From Pseudobacteroides sp. (GTDB taxonomy: Bacteria > Bacillota > Clostridia > Acetivibrionales > DSM-2933), in the NCBI RefSeq assembly GCF_036567765.1, contig NZ_DATCTU010000081.1, positions 1-64,000 of the forward strand: a stretch of 64,000 nt of DNA. Reading direction: 5' to 3'. Of this stretch, positions 51,469 to 61,554 are shown in pieces. The notes below the pieces were generated by a model. The model saw only the letters and a program-made list of their open reading frames with translations, was not told the origin of the DNA and did not search any database. The first letter of the stretch is position 1; every line of letters begins with the position of its first letter. The position numbers and the translations under genes are program-made.

Positions 51469-52263
51469 TTATAAATACTTTAGCAGGGTAATGCTTATCC
51501 TTCCTTTTTTTGTCATAGCACCAATCTTATCAACAATCACTCTTCCCTTACCTCTTATGGATATAGTATCTCCTTCACTAACCTGTTTTGTTAGACTGGA
51601 AATCTTCTCCCAATTTAAAGAAACCTTATCACCCTTGATAAATTCTCCGATTTTACTCCTTGAAATACCAAAGCCGCTGCTTGCAATACAGTCAAGCCTT
51701 AAGGATGCTACCGAAACCTTGATTTCTTTAAAGTTTCGGTCCTGGGGCTGAATTTCTCCAACATCCGTCAAAGTCACTTCAACATTGGCATTGCCAACTT
51801 TTAAAAGATTGTATTCTAAGTATTCTGCTATTTCGCTGATAACAATTATCCTGCAAATATCATCTTCCAATAAAATATCTCCAATTTTTTCTCTTTTAAT
51901 ACCTAATCCCATCAATGAACCTAAAAAATCACGATGGGTAAGAGATATCCTGCTTTTCCATTTAACCTCAATTACTTTTAAAGGGTATTCATAAGTGTGA
52001 AAATCGGAAATAGACATGCCTTGTGGGCAGAAAATGGCAATCTCCCGTTCTGCCCCAGTGTATCCACCATAAAAGACACAATTGACGCCTGAGTTGTCTC
52101 CAATTGATTTTTTTATAATATTAGATTGGTATGGATCTAGGAAATCCGTACTTGTTATACAATGTGAATTTTGAGCCTTTAAGGCTTTATCAATGACTTT
52201 TGAAAGGAATATCTTGTCATCAATTCCTGATATTCTTTTTAAAATCGCATCTCTGTTAATCAT
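51469..52263 (-). CDS. ylmH: YlmH-like S4-domain RNA-binding protein
   Basis: 264 residues. N-terminal alpha/beta part and a C-terminal S4 domain (VASLRLDCIASSGFGISRSK, GDTISIRGKGRVIVDKIG). YlmH binds ribosomes and helps rescue stalled peptidyl-tRNA on 50S subunits in Bacillus; older work linked it to division through its location. Three bases separate it from the yggT stop, and no clear ribosome site is visible, so translation is probably coupled. Confidence 0.88.
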   Translation of the reverse strand: MINRDAILKRISGIDDKIFLSKVIDKALKAQNSHCITSTDFLDPYQSNIIKKSIGDNSGVNCVFYGGYTGAEREIAIFCPQGMSISDFHTYEYPLKVIEVKWKSRISLTHRDFLGSLMGLGIKREKIGDILLEDDICRIIVISEIAEYLEYNLLKVGNANVEVTLTDVGEIQPQDRNFKEIKVSVASLRLDCIASSGFGISRSKIGEFIKGDKVSLNWEKISSLTKQVSEGDTISIRGKGRVIVDKIGAMTKKGRISITLLKYL

Positions 52264-52266
52264 AGG

Positions 52267-52569
52267 TTAAAATACTGAAAAAATTTGCGGTACACCAAAT
52301 ATGGATGATATCAATGATGATAATATCCATATTAAGAAAATAGCAATGATAGGGGATACATCAATCATTGAATTTTTCCCCCATTCAGTCCTTCCTAAAA
52401 ATGTCTTTATCGGTACCAAAACCGGTTCGGTAACCTGATATAGTATATTAATAAACTGGTTGTCCTTCTGAATAGGCAAAAACGAAAGCAAAGCTCTCAA
52501 TATAACTGCATATTTAACGATCTGCAGAACTATCACAATTGCCAAGCCAAAAATACTAAATACCTGCAT
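52267..52569 (-). CDS. yggT: YggT family membrane protein
   Basis: 100 residues, two membrane helices (FGLAIVIVLQIVKYAVILRA and the C-terminal PIIAIFLIWILSSLISSIF) joined by the conserved YQVTEPVLVPIKTFL loop. YggT proteins are short membrane proteins near sepF and divIVA in Firmicutes and are associated with division or plastid-like nucleoid placement. GGAGG lies 6 bases before the ATG. Confidence 0.88.
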   Translation of the reverse strand: MQVFSIFGLAIVIVLQIVKYAVILRALLSFLPIQKDNQFINILYQVTEPVLVPIKTFLGRTEWGKNSMIDVSPIIAIFLIWILSSLISSIFGVPQIFSVF

Positions 52570-52581
52570 TAGAAGCCTCCA

Positions 52582-53040
52582 TTATTTTGCCCAGGGAAAC
52601 ACACCTTTATTTCTAAGCTCTTCCTTAAAATCAGCCATAATATCTACGTTATTTGGTGCAATAATAAATATGTTTGCAGACACCCTCTGTATACTTCCAT
52701 CCAAAGCATATACAGCACCGCTTAAGAAGTCAACAACCCTGCGGGCACTTTCCTTCTCAAGGCCTTCCAAATTAACAACGATAGGCTTTTTGTTTTTAAG
52801 ATGATCGCCGATATTCTGAGCGTCTTCAAAGTTCTCCGGCTGCATAACAACTAATTTGTACTGTGATGCAGTATGAATGTTTACAACCTTGTTTTGCTGA
52901 GATTTTTTGTTGGAATTAAAAAACTGAGGCTGTGCGATATCGTCCCTTTCCCTTTCGACTTCCTTCTCGTCAACCAGCTCGTCCTCTTCTTCAGCTTCCC
53001 AACCAACAAAGTTGAGAACTTTGTTTATCAATTTAGCCAT
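52582..53040 (-). CDS. sepF: cell division protein SepF
   Basis: 152 residues. An N-terminal amphipathic helix (AKLINKVLNFVGWE) for membrane binding, a variable acidic linker, and the SepF core (VVNLEGLEKESARRVVDFLS, GAVYALDGSIQRVSANIFI) that polymerises and bundles FtsZ. ATG 53040 has AGGAGG 8 bases upstream; the longer frame to 53094 is rejected. Confidence 0.94.
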   Translation of the reverse strand: MAKLINKVLNFVGWEAEEEDELVDEKEVERERDDIAQPQFFNSNKKSQQNKVVNIHTASQYKLVVMQPENFEDAQNIGDHLKNKKPIVVNLEGLEKESARRVVDFLSGAVYALDGSIQRVSANIFIIAPNNVDIMADFKEELRNKGVFPWAK

Positions 53041-53096
53041 GGTTTTTTCCTCCTGTTTTATCATTAGTATGTATTTAATTTGTTTTATAAACAAAA

Positions 53097-53795
53097 TTAC
53101 CTTTTACCAAAAATGGCCGTACCGATCCGAACTATATTTGCACCTTCTTCTATAGCCGCTTCGAAATCGTTACTCATTCCCATTGATAAAAGCTTCATAT
53201 CTATATTATCAATATTTTCCTCTCGTATGTCAATAAATATTTTATATAATTCCTTGAAAACAGGTCTTACAGCCTCAATATCTTGAAGGTATGGAGCAAT
53301 TGTCATGAGTCCCTTTACCTTAACTGCATCAAATGGATTGATCTTTTTAATAAAGTCTTTTACCTCATGATGAGACAGCCCAAACTTGCTTTGTTCTCCG
53401 GCAACATTAACCTGGACAAGAACATCAATAACCCTTCCGGCTTTTTCAGCCTTTTTTTGTATCTCCTGTACCAGCTCCATACGATCCACGGAATGAATAA
53501 GATTTACCTTGTCAATTATATACTTTACTTTATTCGTCTGTAAATGTCCGATTAAATCCCACCTACAATCTCTATTTAAAATATCGTACTTTTCACACAA
53601 TTCCTGAACCCTATTTTCACCTAAAACATTTAATCCTTGATCTATTGCACAATTTATTTTTTCTATACCAACTGTTTTAGTCACTGCAATTATTTGTATG
53701 TCTTCAAGTTTCCTGCCTGAGCGATGTGCTGCTGCAGCAACCCTTTTACTAACCTCTTCAATATTTCTTTTGATATAGTCAAATTCACCTGTCAT
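53097..53795 (-). CDS. yggS: YggS-family pyridoxal phosphate homeostasis protein
   Basis: 232 residues, normal length. PLP-binding barrel with Lys in IIAVTKTVGIEK, and family blocks LGENRVQEL, WDLIGHLQTNKVKYI, LSMGMSNDFEAAIEEG and IVRIGTAIFG. It has no known catalysis; it buffers PLP and affects amino-acid balance. The start codon overlaps the stop of the HlyD-like gene (ATGA), and sepF follows after 56 bases, the usual Firmicutes order. Confidence 0.93.
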   Translation of the reverse strand: MTGEFDYIKRNIEEVSKRVAAAAHRSGRKLEDIQIIAVTKTVGIEKINCAIDQGLNVLGENRVQELCEKYDILNRDCRWDLIGHLQTNKVKYIIDKVNLIHSVDRMELVQEIQKKAEKAGRVIDVLVQVNVAGEQSKFGLSHHEVKDFIKKINPFDAVKVKGLMTIAPYLQDIEAVRPVFKELYKIFIDIREENIDNIDMKLLSMGMSNDFEAAIEEGANIVRIGTAIFGKR

Positions 53796-55054
53796 TTTAT
53801 AATCAGCTGCCCTTCTTTAATATTACTTGGGTTTATGACATAAGTATCATAAAGGCTGACCTGTCCATCCACCTTCTTATCAATACTCTTAATAATTGCA
53901 AATTCACCGCTTCTTCCAACAATCTCAACATTTCTAATTTTTGCGTCGTTTGCTTTTACGAGAACAATTTTGCCCATTTTACCATCAGGGTTAATATCAA
54001 AAAGACTTTTGTATGATACCTCAAGGCCGTCATAGGAGTTTTTGATTATGTCTATATTAACTTTACGTAAGAATGTGGTCTCGCTTAGACCTTTGTCCGT
54101 CTTAAATACAACAGTACTTTTATTTCCGTTTGTATCCGAAATACTTACAGGAACAGCATTTACAATCTTATTTATATCATTTATTCTAACATTAACATTT
54201 TTACCTAATTTTAACATATCTGATTGTTTTTTGTCCATAATCACTGCTATATAAATATAAATACCCTTTATAATTTTTGCAAAAGGCTTATTTACCTGGA
54301 CTGTTCCAAGATTTACTTCAGGTCTTATCTCTTTTTTTAGGAGCTCAGTAATTTCATCAACTTTTATAGTGTCTATAGTATTTGGATTTAGAACCCTCTC
54401 GTATCCATCAACATAATATGAGATTATACCCGGTGAATTGGCATAAATTTGACGGGTTCCGGCATTTATAACCGCTTGAAGATTATTTCTCTTAAGACTT
54501 AAAGCACCAATCTGACTGTCAGGAGTCCCAAGACTACTTAATATCTCCGCTTTTTTATGGATAATGATGTCTATTTCTTTCTTGACATCAACTAATTTCT
54601 CAAAATTGTTTTCATTACAAGCTGTAGATATGGCAGAAACCTTCTCTGCAATATTATTATCGAGTTTAATGATATCCTGAGAAAACAAACCCTGTTTTTC
54701 ACTTTTTTCCTTCCTCAACTTAAGAATCTCTGAGTCAAGTTTAGAAAGATCCTCCAACTCTTTAGCAGATGTATCCTTTAAAACAGTAGCAATTTTATAT
54801 TTAAGAGGAATCTTCTCCCCCTCACCCACCTCCGATATATACTTCCCTTCAAAGGGAGAGTCTATAGGTTCTTCATCCCGGATAATCAAACCATCCAGGT
54901 TAAATGAATCTTCAATCGTACCTGATCTTATAATATCGGTGGCAATATCCTTCCCATAAATCCAGTGAAACAATGATGGAATATACATCAGCAAGAATAA
55001 AACAACCATAAGAGCACCAAGTTTAATACCTTTATTTTTATTCCCTTCCTGCAT
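53792..55054 (-). CDS. HlyD-like membrane protein of the sepF cluster
   Basis: 420 residues. One N-terminal membrane helix (LGALMVVLFLLMYIPSLFHW), then a long coiled coil (about 115-195; LSKLDSEILKLRKEKSEKQG) between halves of a lipoyl/barrel-sandwich-like domain, and a C-terminal beta region. This resembles HlyD/efflux adaptor proteins, but no transporter gene adjoins. Many clostridia have such a gene directly upstream of yggS-sepF, suggesting a role in envelope or division rather than export. GGAGGAG precedes the ATG. Confidence 0.72.
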   Translation of the reverse strand: MQEGNKNKGIKLGALMVVLFLLMYIPSLFHWIYGKDIATDIIRSGTIEDSFNLDGLIIRDEEPIDSPFEGKYISEVGEGEKIPLKYKIATVLKDTSAKELEDLSKLDSEILKLRKEKSEKQGLFSQDIIKLDNNIAEKVSAISTACNENNFEKLVDVKKEIDIIIHKKAEILSSLGTPDSQIGALSLKRNNLQAVINAGTRQIYANSPGIISYYVDGYERVLNPNTIDTIKVDEITELLKKEIRPEVNLGTVQVNKPFAKIIKGIYIYIAVIMDKKQSDMLKLGKNVNVRINDINKIVNAVPVSISDTNGNKSTVVFKTDKGLSETTFLRKVNIDIIKNSYDGLEVSYKSLFDINPDGKMGKIVLVKANDAKIRNVEIVGRSGEFAIIKSIDKKVDGQVSLYDTYVINPSNIKEGQLIIK

Positions 55055-55093
55055 AACTCTCCTCCATCCGGTTTATATATATTAATCAAATTC

Positions 55094-56395
55094 CTATATC
55101 TTAACAATTCCCTGCTCAAAAAGCTTTTGTACCGCTATTATAACCCCGAGCTTAACGTGTTCATAAACCAATCCGCCCTGCATATAAGCTATGTAAGGCT
55201 CTTTAATGGGAGCATCCGCACTTAATTCAATGGATGCACCCTGTATAAAAGTCCCAGCTGCCATGATGACAGGAGAATCATATCCCGGCATGTCCCATGG
55301 CTGGGGCGTAACATAGGCATCAACCGGTGACCCTTTCTGGATCCCCTGGCAAAAAGCTATTAAGCTTTCTGCATTGTTAAATCTGATAGCCTGGATTATA
55401 TCTCCCCTTTTTTCTTCAGGACTTGGGGATGACAAAATGCCCAGCCTTCTCATGACTTCGGCACAAAATACTGCCCCTTTTAGGCTCTCGGCAACGACAT
55501 GGGGTGCCATAAAAAGCCCTTGAAAAAGAAGCCTGTTATGTCCTAAGGTAGATCCTACCTTTTTCCCAAGGCCGGGACTTGTCAACCGGTATGCGGCTTT
55601 TGCAACGTATTCTTCTTTACCTGCAATATACCCTCCTGTCGGTGCCAATCCACCCCCGGGATTTTTTATTAAGGAGCCTGCAATCAAATCTGCACCTACT
55701 TCGGTTGGTTCTTTTTCTTCTACAAATTCACCGTAACAGTTATCAACCATTACTATTATATCACTCTTCAATTCCTTAATAAAGCTGATTACCCTTTCCA
55801 TCTGGTCAAGCTTTATTGAGTTTCTCCAACTGTATCCCCTTGATCTCTGAATAAGGATCATCTTTGTCTTATGGGAAACGGCTTCTCTGATTCCCTCTCT
55901 ATCTATATCTCCCTCCGGCAGCAAATCAACCTGCTTATAAAATATACCGAACTCCTTTAGCGAGCCTCCACCTTCACCTCTGATACCTATTACCTCTTCC
56001 AGGGTATCGTAGGGTTTTCCGGTAACACATATAAGCTCATCACCAGGTCTTAGGTTCCCAAACATGCAAATTGCAAGAGCCTGGGTTCCGGATACAATAT
56101 TGTGCCTTACAAGAGCATCCTCAGCCTTGAAAACTTCTGCATAAACACTGTCCAGAACATCCCTGCCTCTATCGTCATAGCCATAGCCTGTTGTTCCCCC
56201 AAAATGAGAGTCACTCACATTGTTTGACTGCATGGCTTTAATTACTTTTAGCTGATTATATTCTCTGATGGATTCTATTGATTTAAATGTTCTTTCAATT
56301 TCCTTCTCAGCCATATTTGATATTCTAAGTACACTATCATCAATACCAAATTCATTCTTCAAAAATGCTTCAGATTTAAAACTCATCTTTTCCAC
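55094..56395 (-). CDS. Met-gamma-lyase-like PLP enzyme (aluminium resistance/YnbB family)
   Basis: 433 residues. Fold type I PLP enzyme of the Met_gamma_lyase family (PF06838-like): substrate loop HFGGTTGYGYDDRGRD, cofactor contact VSGTQALAICMFG, Asp in IIVMVDNCYGEF and Schiff-base Lys in AGSLIKNPGGGLAPTGGY. YnbB-type proteins have an uncertain substrate; the aluminium resistance label comes from one early report. GTG 56395 is the frame start; ATG 56386 is possible. It is first of the run leading into the sepF cluster (39-base gap to the HlyD-like gene). Confidence 0.8.
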   Translation of the reverse strand: MEKMSFKSEAFLKNEFGIDDSVLRISNMAEKEIERTFKSIESIREYNQLKVIKAMQSNNVSDSHFGGTTGYGYDDRGRDVLDSVYAEVFKAEDALVRHNIVSGTQALAICMFGNLRPGDELICVTGKPYDTLEEVIGIRGEGGGSLKEFGIFYKQVDLLPEGDIDREGIREAVSHKTKMILIQRSRGYSWRNSIKLDQMERVISFIKELKSDIIVMVDNCYGEFVEEKEPTEVGADLIAGSLIKNPGGGLAPTGGYIAGKEEYVAKAAYRLTSPGLGKKVGSTLGHNRLLFQGLFMAPHVVAESLKGAVFCAEVMRRLGILSSPSPEEKRGDIIQAIRFNNAESLIAFCQGIQKGSPVDAYVTPQPWDMPGYDSPVIMAAGTFIQGASIELSADAPIKEPYIAYMQGGLVYEHVKLGVIIAVQKLFEQGIVKI

Positions 56396-56600
56396 TCACT
56401 TTCAGTTTTTGCAAAGATATTTTTCATAATGCCCTATTCATTTTATACAAGAGAAAGGCCAATTTCAACCATAAAATAAACTTTCACTGCATATTGCTTG
56501 CCTTAATGAGCTGCTTAACCTTATAATTAGAAATGATTAAAAATATTAATACTTAGAAAATTAAGCGTTTATCAATAATTCAATTGAAAGGTGATCTGAT

Positions 56601-57494
56601 TTGATTTTAAAATACACAGCTGCATCTGATGATGCCGGCAAAAAGCTTAAGGTTATATTAAAGAGTAAAATGAGTCTGTCCGAAAGGTTGATTAAAAGGC
56701 TTAAAAATGCCAGCAAAATATATGTTGACTGTTCTTTAAAGTTTGTGAACCACATAGTATCTGAAGGTGAAACGGTGGAAGTTCACATCGACTTTGAGGA
56801 GACCGCAGAGGATATTATCCCTGAAGATATACCCTTGGATATAATTTATGAAGATGAGTACCTTATTGCAATAAATAAGCAGCCGGGTATTGTAGTACAC
56901 CCCACATGCAGTCATCCCACAGGAACTATAGCCAATGGTGTAATGCTTCATTTTCTAAAAAACAACCAATATAAGAAGATTCGTCCTGTGAGCAGGCTAG
57001 ACAGAGATACCTCAGGTGTCATAGTTTTTGCAAAAAATGAGTTCATACAGGAAGCTCTCATAAAACAAATGCACCATAATAGCTATATCAAGGAATATAT
57101 AGGCATTGTTTCAGGTATAGTAGAAAGCACTTCAGGCACAATCGATCTTCCAATAGCAAGGAAACCAGGCAGCATAATGTTAAGGCATATATCTGAGGAC
57201 GGCGTAAAATCGGTAACACATTATGCCGTTTTAAAACACCTTACCGATGCAACCCTTCTTAAATTTAACCTGGAAACAGGCCGTACCCATCAGATTAGAG
57301 TCCATTGCCAGGCTATAGGACATCCCTTAATTGGAGATACCTTATACTCTGACCTCATCAGCCCATTTATAGATAGGCAAGCACTCCATTCCCATGAAAC
57401 CACCTTTAATCATCCGATTCATAATCATCCGGTTCATCTGAAGGCAAATATTCCCCAGGATATTAATAAACTTATCATTTCCAAAACGCCTTAG
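56601..57494 (+). CDS. RluA/RluD-family pseudouridine synthase
   Basis: 297 residues. An N-terminal S4-like domain (MSLSERLIKRLKNASKIYVD) and the RluA catalytic domain: RPVSRLDRDTSGVIVFAKN with the nucleophilic Asp in RLDRDTSG, GRTHQIRVHCQAIGHPLIGD, and LHSHETTFNHP. It modifies uridines in 23S rRNA or tRNA. RluD is the closest layout but the site cannot be fixed. The start is TTG 56601 with AAAGGTGATC upstream; no ATG in frame fits. Confidence 0.87.
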   Translation: MILKYTAASDDAGKKLKVILKSKMSLSERLIKRLKNASKIYVDCSLKFVNHIVSEGETVEVHIDFEETAEDIIPEDIPLDIIYEDEYLIAINKQPGIVVHPTCSHPTGTIANGVMLHFLKNNQYKKIRPVSRLDRDTSGVIVFAKNEFIQEALIKQMHHNSYIKEYIGIVSGIVESTSGTIDLPIARKPGSIMLRHISEDGVKSVTHYAVLKHLTDATLLKFNLETGRTHQIRVHCQAIGHPLIGDTLYSDLISPFIDRQALHSHETTFNHPIHNHPVHLKANIPQDINKLIISKTP

Positions 57495-57708
57495 ACTTTA
57501 TTCGATTTCCAGTCCTTCATAGAGTATCCTTGTGTCGGGAAATGAATTGCAATTATTTACATATTTTAGCACTAATGCTATTATATAAACGTACCAATCA
57601 ACCATAAAAATATTAAAGAGTTATTAAACTTAAATTTTAATAAAATAAATTTGTAAATGTATATGATTATTACAAAGCATTTAGTACTATACAGGTCGGA
57701 GGCACAAA

Positions 57709-58290
57709 ATGGATGTACTGAAAGAGCGATACTCAATAACTGAATTAAGCCAATATTTAAATGTAACAGATCATACTCTTAGGTATTACGAAAAGGAATT
57801 TTTAATAAAAGTTCCCAAGGATGACCGCGGAAGAAGGTATTACAATACTGATCTTGCAAATGTTATGTATCAAATAAAAACAATGAGGGATGAAGGCCTT
57901 GAAATTAAAGCTATAAGGAAGATTTTGCAAAGGGATAACATAATACAGGAACCGGAGGTAATTACCCCTGAAGTTTCTCTGACTGTTCCCTATCAAATCA
58001 ACGAAACCGCATATGCCGAGTTTAAAAGTATTTTTCTAACGCTTAAGGATGAAATTTCATGTACTGTCACCAATGAATTTGCTTTGACCAAGGAGCATAT
58101 ATCAAAGGAATTGACAAAAAATAAATTGGAGCTTGGTGCATGCATTGAAAACAATATGAGAAAGCTGGAAACAAAAATGGAAAAGCATTTTCAGGATGTT
58201 GACGATTGCTTGACAAAATGGAGAAAAAGAAACCAGCCAGGTTTATTTAAAAAGCTTATTGGCAAAGCATTTCAAAAAAATATTTTTTAG
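57709..58290 (+). CDS. MerR-family transcriptional regulator
   Basis: 193 residues. An N-terminal MerR winged helix (YSITELSQYLNVTDHTLRYY, then GRRYYNTDLANVMYQIKTM, EIKAIRKIL), a middle helical part and a C-terminal coiled coil (FALTKEHISKELTKNKLELG) ending in a basic patch. No Cys metal ligands, so it is not a metal sensor. The basic, helical C terminus recalls RacA-like chromosome-anchoring proteins, but this is only a resemblance. Bases 57495-57708 show no gene. Confidence 0.8.
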   Translation: MDVLKERYSITELSQYLNVTDHTLRYYEKEFLIKVPKDDRGRRYYNTDLANVMYQIKTMRDEGLEIKAIRKILQRDNIIQEPEVITPEVSLTVPYQINETAYAEFKSIFLTLKDEISCTVTNEFALTKEHISKELTKNKLELGACIENNMRKLETKMEKHFQDVDDCLTKWRKRNQPGLFKKLIGKAFQKNIF

Positions 58291-58325
58291 ATTGACACAA
58301 CCCCTTTATATTAATTAATTATATT

Positions 58326-58379
58326 GATTATACTGCAATAACTATTTAATATGCTAAAATCCATTATTGCAGTATAATC
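58326..58379. terminator. bidirectional terminator between MerR and stalk/propeller genes
   Basis: GATTATACTGCAATAA (58326-58341) pairs exactly with 58364-58379, a 16-bp stem with a 22-base loop between convergent genes. It lacks long T runs, so it may be inefficient. Confidence 0.7.
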
Positions 58380-58386
58380 TACTGAT

Positions 58387-60540
58387 TTATTGTACATACA
58401 ACATATCCCAAACCTGCACACCTGATTTCATTTTGTAAAATTCCCCCAACTCATCATCGTAAATAAGGAGTACTCTGCTACTTGGTGAGCTTGAATCAGA
58501 GTTTTTGTCAAATGCGTCAATTATATAATATGGATTCTTAACTTTAATAATGGTATTAATTATAATATTGTCCTTCAAAAACGATTTATTACCATCCTTG
58601 AACTTATACAACTGGTATGATCGACTTTCTTTATTTAAGCCGCCTATAAAGAGACTGTCATCAAGCTTCTGCCAATAGTCTACATCATAGTTGCCCAGTT
58701 GTTCTAAAAGTTCGGATTTGAAAGAGTAAACCTTGTTTCTTTGACCTGAGCTCTGGTAGCCTGTAAAAATTAAGCTTCCATCCAAATCAGCCCATTTCTC
58801 GGTTTCAAAACCCACAATCAGGTTGGAAATAGCCGAGCCTTTCTGCATTATAATTGTATTTCTTAAAGTGGCACTCAATCGATCTCTATCCCTTACATCA
58901 ATAAAAGTATTGTCTCCAAAAGATAGAGTATTGTTAACTCTCACTATATCCAACATCTTATTGATTGTTGCTCCATTGTAGGTATATAAAACCTGATCTA
59001 ATGAATCTGAGTCCTGACCCCACACTAAAAGATTATTGCCTTCAACCTTCATTTCTACAGGTTCAAGTTTTTGTATAAACTTTCTATATTTCCCCAAATT
59101 TACAGTGACATACTTATTTGCCTTCACTACTGCCAAATCTGAAGTTTCCAAATTATTCAATACTTCAATAACTCCACCTTTATTCTCTATCATAAAATTA
59201 GGCTTGCTGATTGAAGAATAATCATCATCATAATAGGATGTATTAAAGGTTACCCCTACATATAGCTTATTTTTAAATACCTTCATAAATTTTACAGTAT
59301 ATTGCACTTTTGCTCCTATATCCTGAAAAACTACCCTCATAGGATTATTATTTTCCACAACGTAAAGAATACCATCTATATTAATAAATAGCTTTCCTTC
59401 AAACATTACAATATTGTTTATGTCTACATTTACACTTGCATTCTCCATAACCACCTTAAAACTGGATGCAGAAATGCTATTTCCATCGTAAACCACAATG
59501 AAGTTTTTTGTTCCTTCCTGTCCGTTACCGGTTATATACACATAGTTTTTGTCCACAATATAATTGTTTATTATAAAGGCATCCCTTAATACAATTGGCT
59601 CCCATGATGTCTTGTCAATTACAACAACAGCATACTTCCTGTTATTATCATATTTGCTTATTACCAGTTTATCTTTGAATATAAAACGCTTTCCTACAAA
59701 AAAATTATCTTTCACAATATAAAATGCTTTTCCGTCAAACCTGCAAAGCATATCGTACTGCTTAACCCTGTCATATCCAAGTATAACCAGATTATCATTA
59801 TACTCAAAAGAGTCCTTCATTTCAAAATTTTCAAGTAAAAGTTGCAAATCATTGTCTTTTAGTAAGTATAGGCCTTTACTTTCCCTGCTCTCTTCCGATA
59901 CAGTTAAAAACACCTGCCCCTTATATGTATACCAATTTTGTATATCTTTATTTTCCAGAGTTATAGTACTAATCTTATCTCCATCGTAAGCATATATCGT
60001 ATTTTTACTGTTGGTTTTCTCATAATAAACTACCTTACCGGTATCAAACTTGCCATATTGAGTTATATGTATTGTTTTGTTATCCTGATCCCACGAAACC
60101 GAAGCCCCTGAGCATTCCGCCACAAACCTTAGAGGTACTACCGTCCTTCCGGATACTATCTTAGGTGCAACAGATAATATTCTGTCCTCACCGTTTACTT
60201 CAGCATAAATGCTGTTTATTCTAAGTATAATCGTATTGTTTTCGTTTAAAGCAGATATAGTTTTAGTTTTATTATCCCATTGCACACTGTATCCCAATTC
60301 TTCTAGAATAGCCCTGAACGGCACAAGGCTTGTACCATAATAAACAAATGGAGCTAAGTCAAGAGTTTTGCTTTCATTTTGAGAAGTATATTCTATAGAA
60401 CCTACTTTGAAAAATAAATCTATAAAGGATGCATTTGCATAACTTTTATTATTATTGTAAGTAAAAAGTAATAGTAAAACATATGTAAAAGCAATTATTT
60501 TAAATAAATAAAAATACTTTTTATTTATTTCATAGTTCAT
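58387..60540 (-). CDS. secreted stalk-domain protein with large repeat (propeller-like) region
   Basis: 717 residues from ATG 60540 (GGGGGT upstream; the longer frame to 60591 is rejected). Signal peptide or membrane helix (YLFKIIAFTYVLLLLFTY), then two stalk motifs (APFVYYGTSLVPFRAILEEL, SVQWDNKTKTISAL; PKIVSGRTVVPLRFVAECSG, SVSWDQDNKTIHI) to about residue 165. The remaining 550 residues are short beta-rich repeats with K, N, Y and D (NDLQLLLENF, VYITGNGQEG), probably a beta-propeller. No enzyme motif is visible. It is the largest of three stalk proteins here. Confidence 0.7.
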   Translation of the reverse strand: MNYEINKKYFYLFKIIAFTYVLLLLFTYNNNKSYANASFIDLFFKVGSIEYTSQNESKTLDLAPFVYYGTSLVPFRAILEELGYSVQWDNKTKTISALNENNTIILRINSIYAEVNGEDRILSVAPKIVSGRTVVPLRFVAECSGASVSWDQDNKTIHITQYGKFDTGKVVYYEKTNSKNTIYAYDGDKISTITLENKDIQNWYTYKGQVFLTVSEESRESKGLYLLKDNDLQLLLENFEMKDSFEYNDNLVILGYDRVKQYDMLCRFDGKAFYIVKDNFFVGKRFIFKDKLVISKYDNNRKYAVVVIDKTSWEPIVLRDAFIINNYIVDKNYVYITGNGQEGTKNFIVVYDGNSISASSFKVVMENASVNVDINNIVMFEGKLFINIDGILYVVENNNPMRVVFQDIGAKVQYTVKFMKVFKNKLYVGVTFNTSYYDDDYSSISKPNFMIENKGGVIEVLNNLETSDLAVVKANKYVTVNLGKYRKFIQKLEPVEMKVEGNNLLVWGQDSDSLDQVLYTYNGATINKMLDIVRVNNTLSFGDNTFIDVRDRDRLSATLRNTIIMQKGSAISNLIVGFETEKWADLDGSLIFTGYQSSGQRNKVYSFKSELLEQLGNYDVDYWQKLDDSLFIGGLNKESRSYQLYKFKDGNKSFLKDNIIINTIIKVKNPYYIIDAFDKNSDSSSPSSRVLLIYDDELGEFYKMKSGVQVWDMLYVQ

Positions 60541-60703
60541 AAAAAAACTACCCCCTGGCATATGTAGTCGGCTAGTCAACTTTATATACATCGTATAAAT
60601 ATTTCATCCTTTAAGTTAACATATAAAAAATTCAAAGTCAATTGAAAACCTCGTATTTCAATGATTTACAGCTAATACCACATATAGTCATTAAAAAGAA
60701 CAA

Positions 60704-60748
60704 AACCATTTGCGTATGACCTATTCCTTAGTCCACACGCAAATGGTT
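60704..60748 (-). terminator. intrinsic terminator of the CotH-DUF4956 operon
   Basis: AACCATTTGCGT (60704-60715) pairs exactly with 60737-60748; TTTTGTTCTTTTT follows on the minus strand, 41 bases past the DUF4956 stop. Confidence 0.85.
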
Positions 60749-60789
60749 ATTCTAAAAATTAAAAAACCCAAAATATTACCCTTATCTAA

Positions 60790-61473
60790 TTAGTAATCAA
60801 CTTTTTCTGCATTCATTATAAGAATTATGTTCAAATTTCCGTTCCTGCATCTCAATTCATCGATAAAATCCTTTTCATTAGCTTCGAATCTCATATTAAC
60901 CAGATAAACAAGCTCAAACAATGATCCTAAGTCAGTGGTTTTTACTCTTCTTAACTCATGAGATACTGTATATTTATCCAAAACGTCATCAAACACGCCT
61001 TGATAATCTAGGTCTTCAGGAATCACTATCTTAAGTGTTTTTTCATGACTTTTATTAGCCCCAAAATTAGATAAGGAAAGGCCCGCCATCAAAATACATA
61101 AAAACACGGTAAATAGTGCTGCATAACCGAACATACCCACTCCACAGGCTAAGCCTGCTGCCATGGTAAAAAACACATAGGCTATATCCTTTGGATCACC
61201 GGCTGCACTCCTGAAACGTATAATGGAAAAAGCTCCTGCCAATCCAAATGCACGTGCAACGTTATTACCTATAAGCAGAATAATTATTGATATAATAGGT
61301 GCTATCATAATAAGTGTCATCACAAAATTCTGGCTGTGTGACTTTTTTTTATTGGTCTTCATATAAGTAATGCTTATTATGAGGCCTAATATGAATGCCA
61401 TGATTATTGTTAACAAAGCACTCTTTAGTGTTAAACTTACGTTATCTGGTGTATTGAATATTGATTCAAACAT
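60790..61473 (-). CDS. DUF4956 membrane protein
   Basis: 227 residues. About four membrane helices in the first 125 residues (LLTIIMAFILGLIISITYM; MTLIMIAPIISIIILLIG; YVFFTMAAGLACGVGMFGY; FTVFLCILMAGLSL) with the conserved loop RFRSAAGDPKDIAYVF, then a soluble C-terminal domain of about 80 residues. DUF4956 genes commonly neighbour CotH kinases and VTC-type polyphosphate polymerase genes; here CotH is 82 bases upstream. Function unknown, possibly linked to polyphosphate or extracellular phosphorylation (inference). Confidence 0.85.
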   Translation of the reverse strand: MFESIFNTPDNVSLTLKSALLTIIMAFILGLIISITYMKTNKKKSHSQNFVMTLIMIAPIISIIILLIGNNVARAFGLAGAFSIIRFRSAAGDPKDIAYVFFTMAAGLACGVGMFGYAALFTVFLCILMAGLSLSNFGANKSHEKTLKIVIPEDLDYQGVFDDVLDKYTVSHELRRVKTTDLGSLFELVYLVNMRFEANEKDFIDELRCRNGNLNIILIMNAEKVDY

Positions 61474-61554
61474 TGACTTTGTTCGCCTCCCAAATTGTTT
61501 TTACTGATCATTTTTTGTATTCGGTACCATGCTTGGAAAAACTGGTCTAAGCAA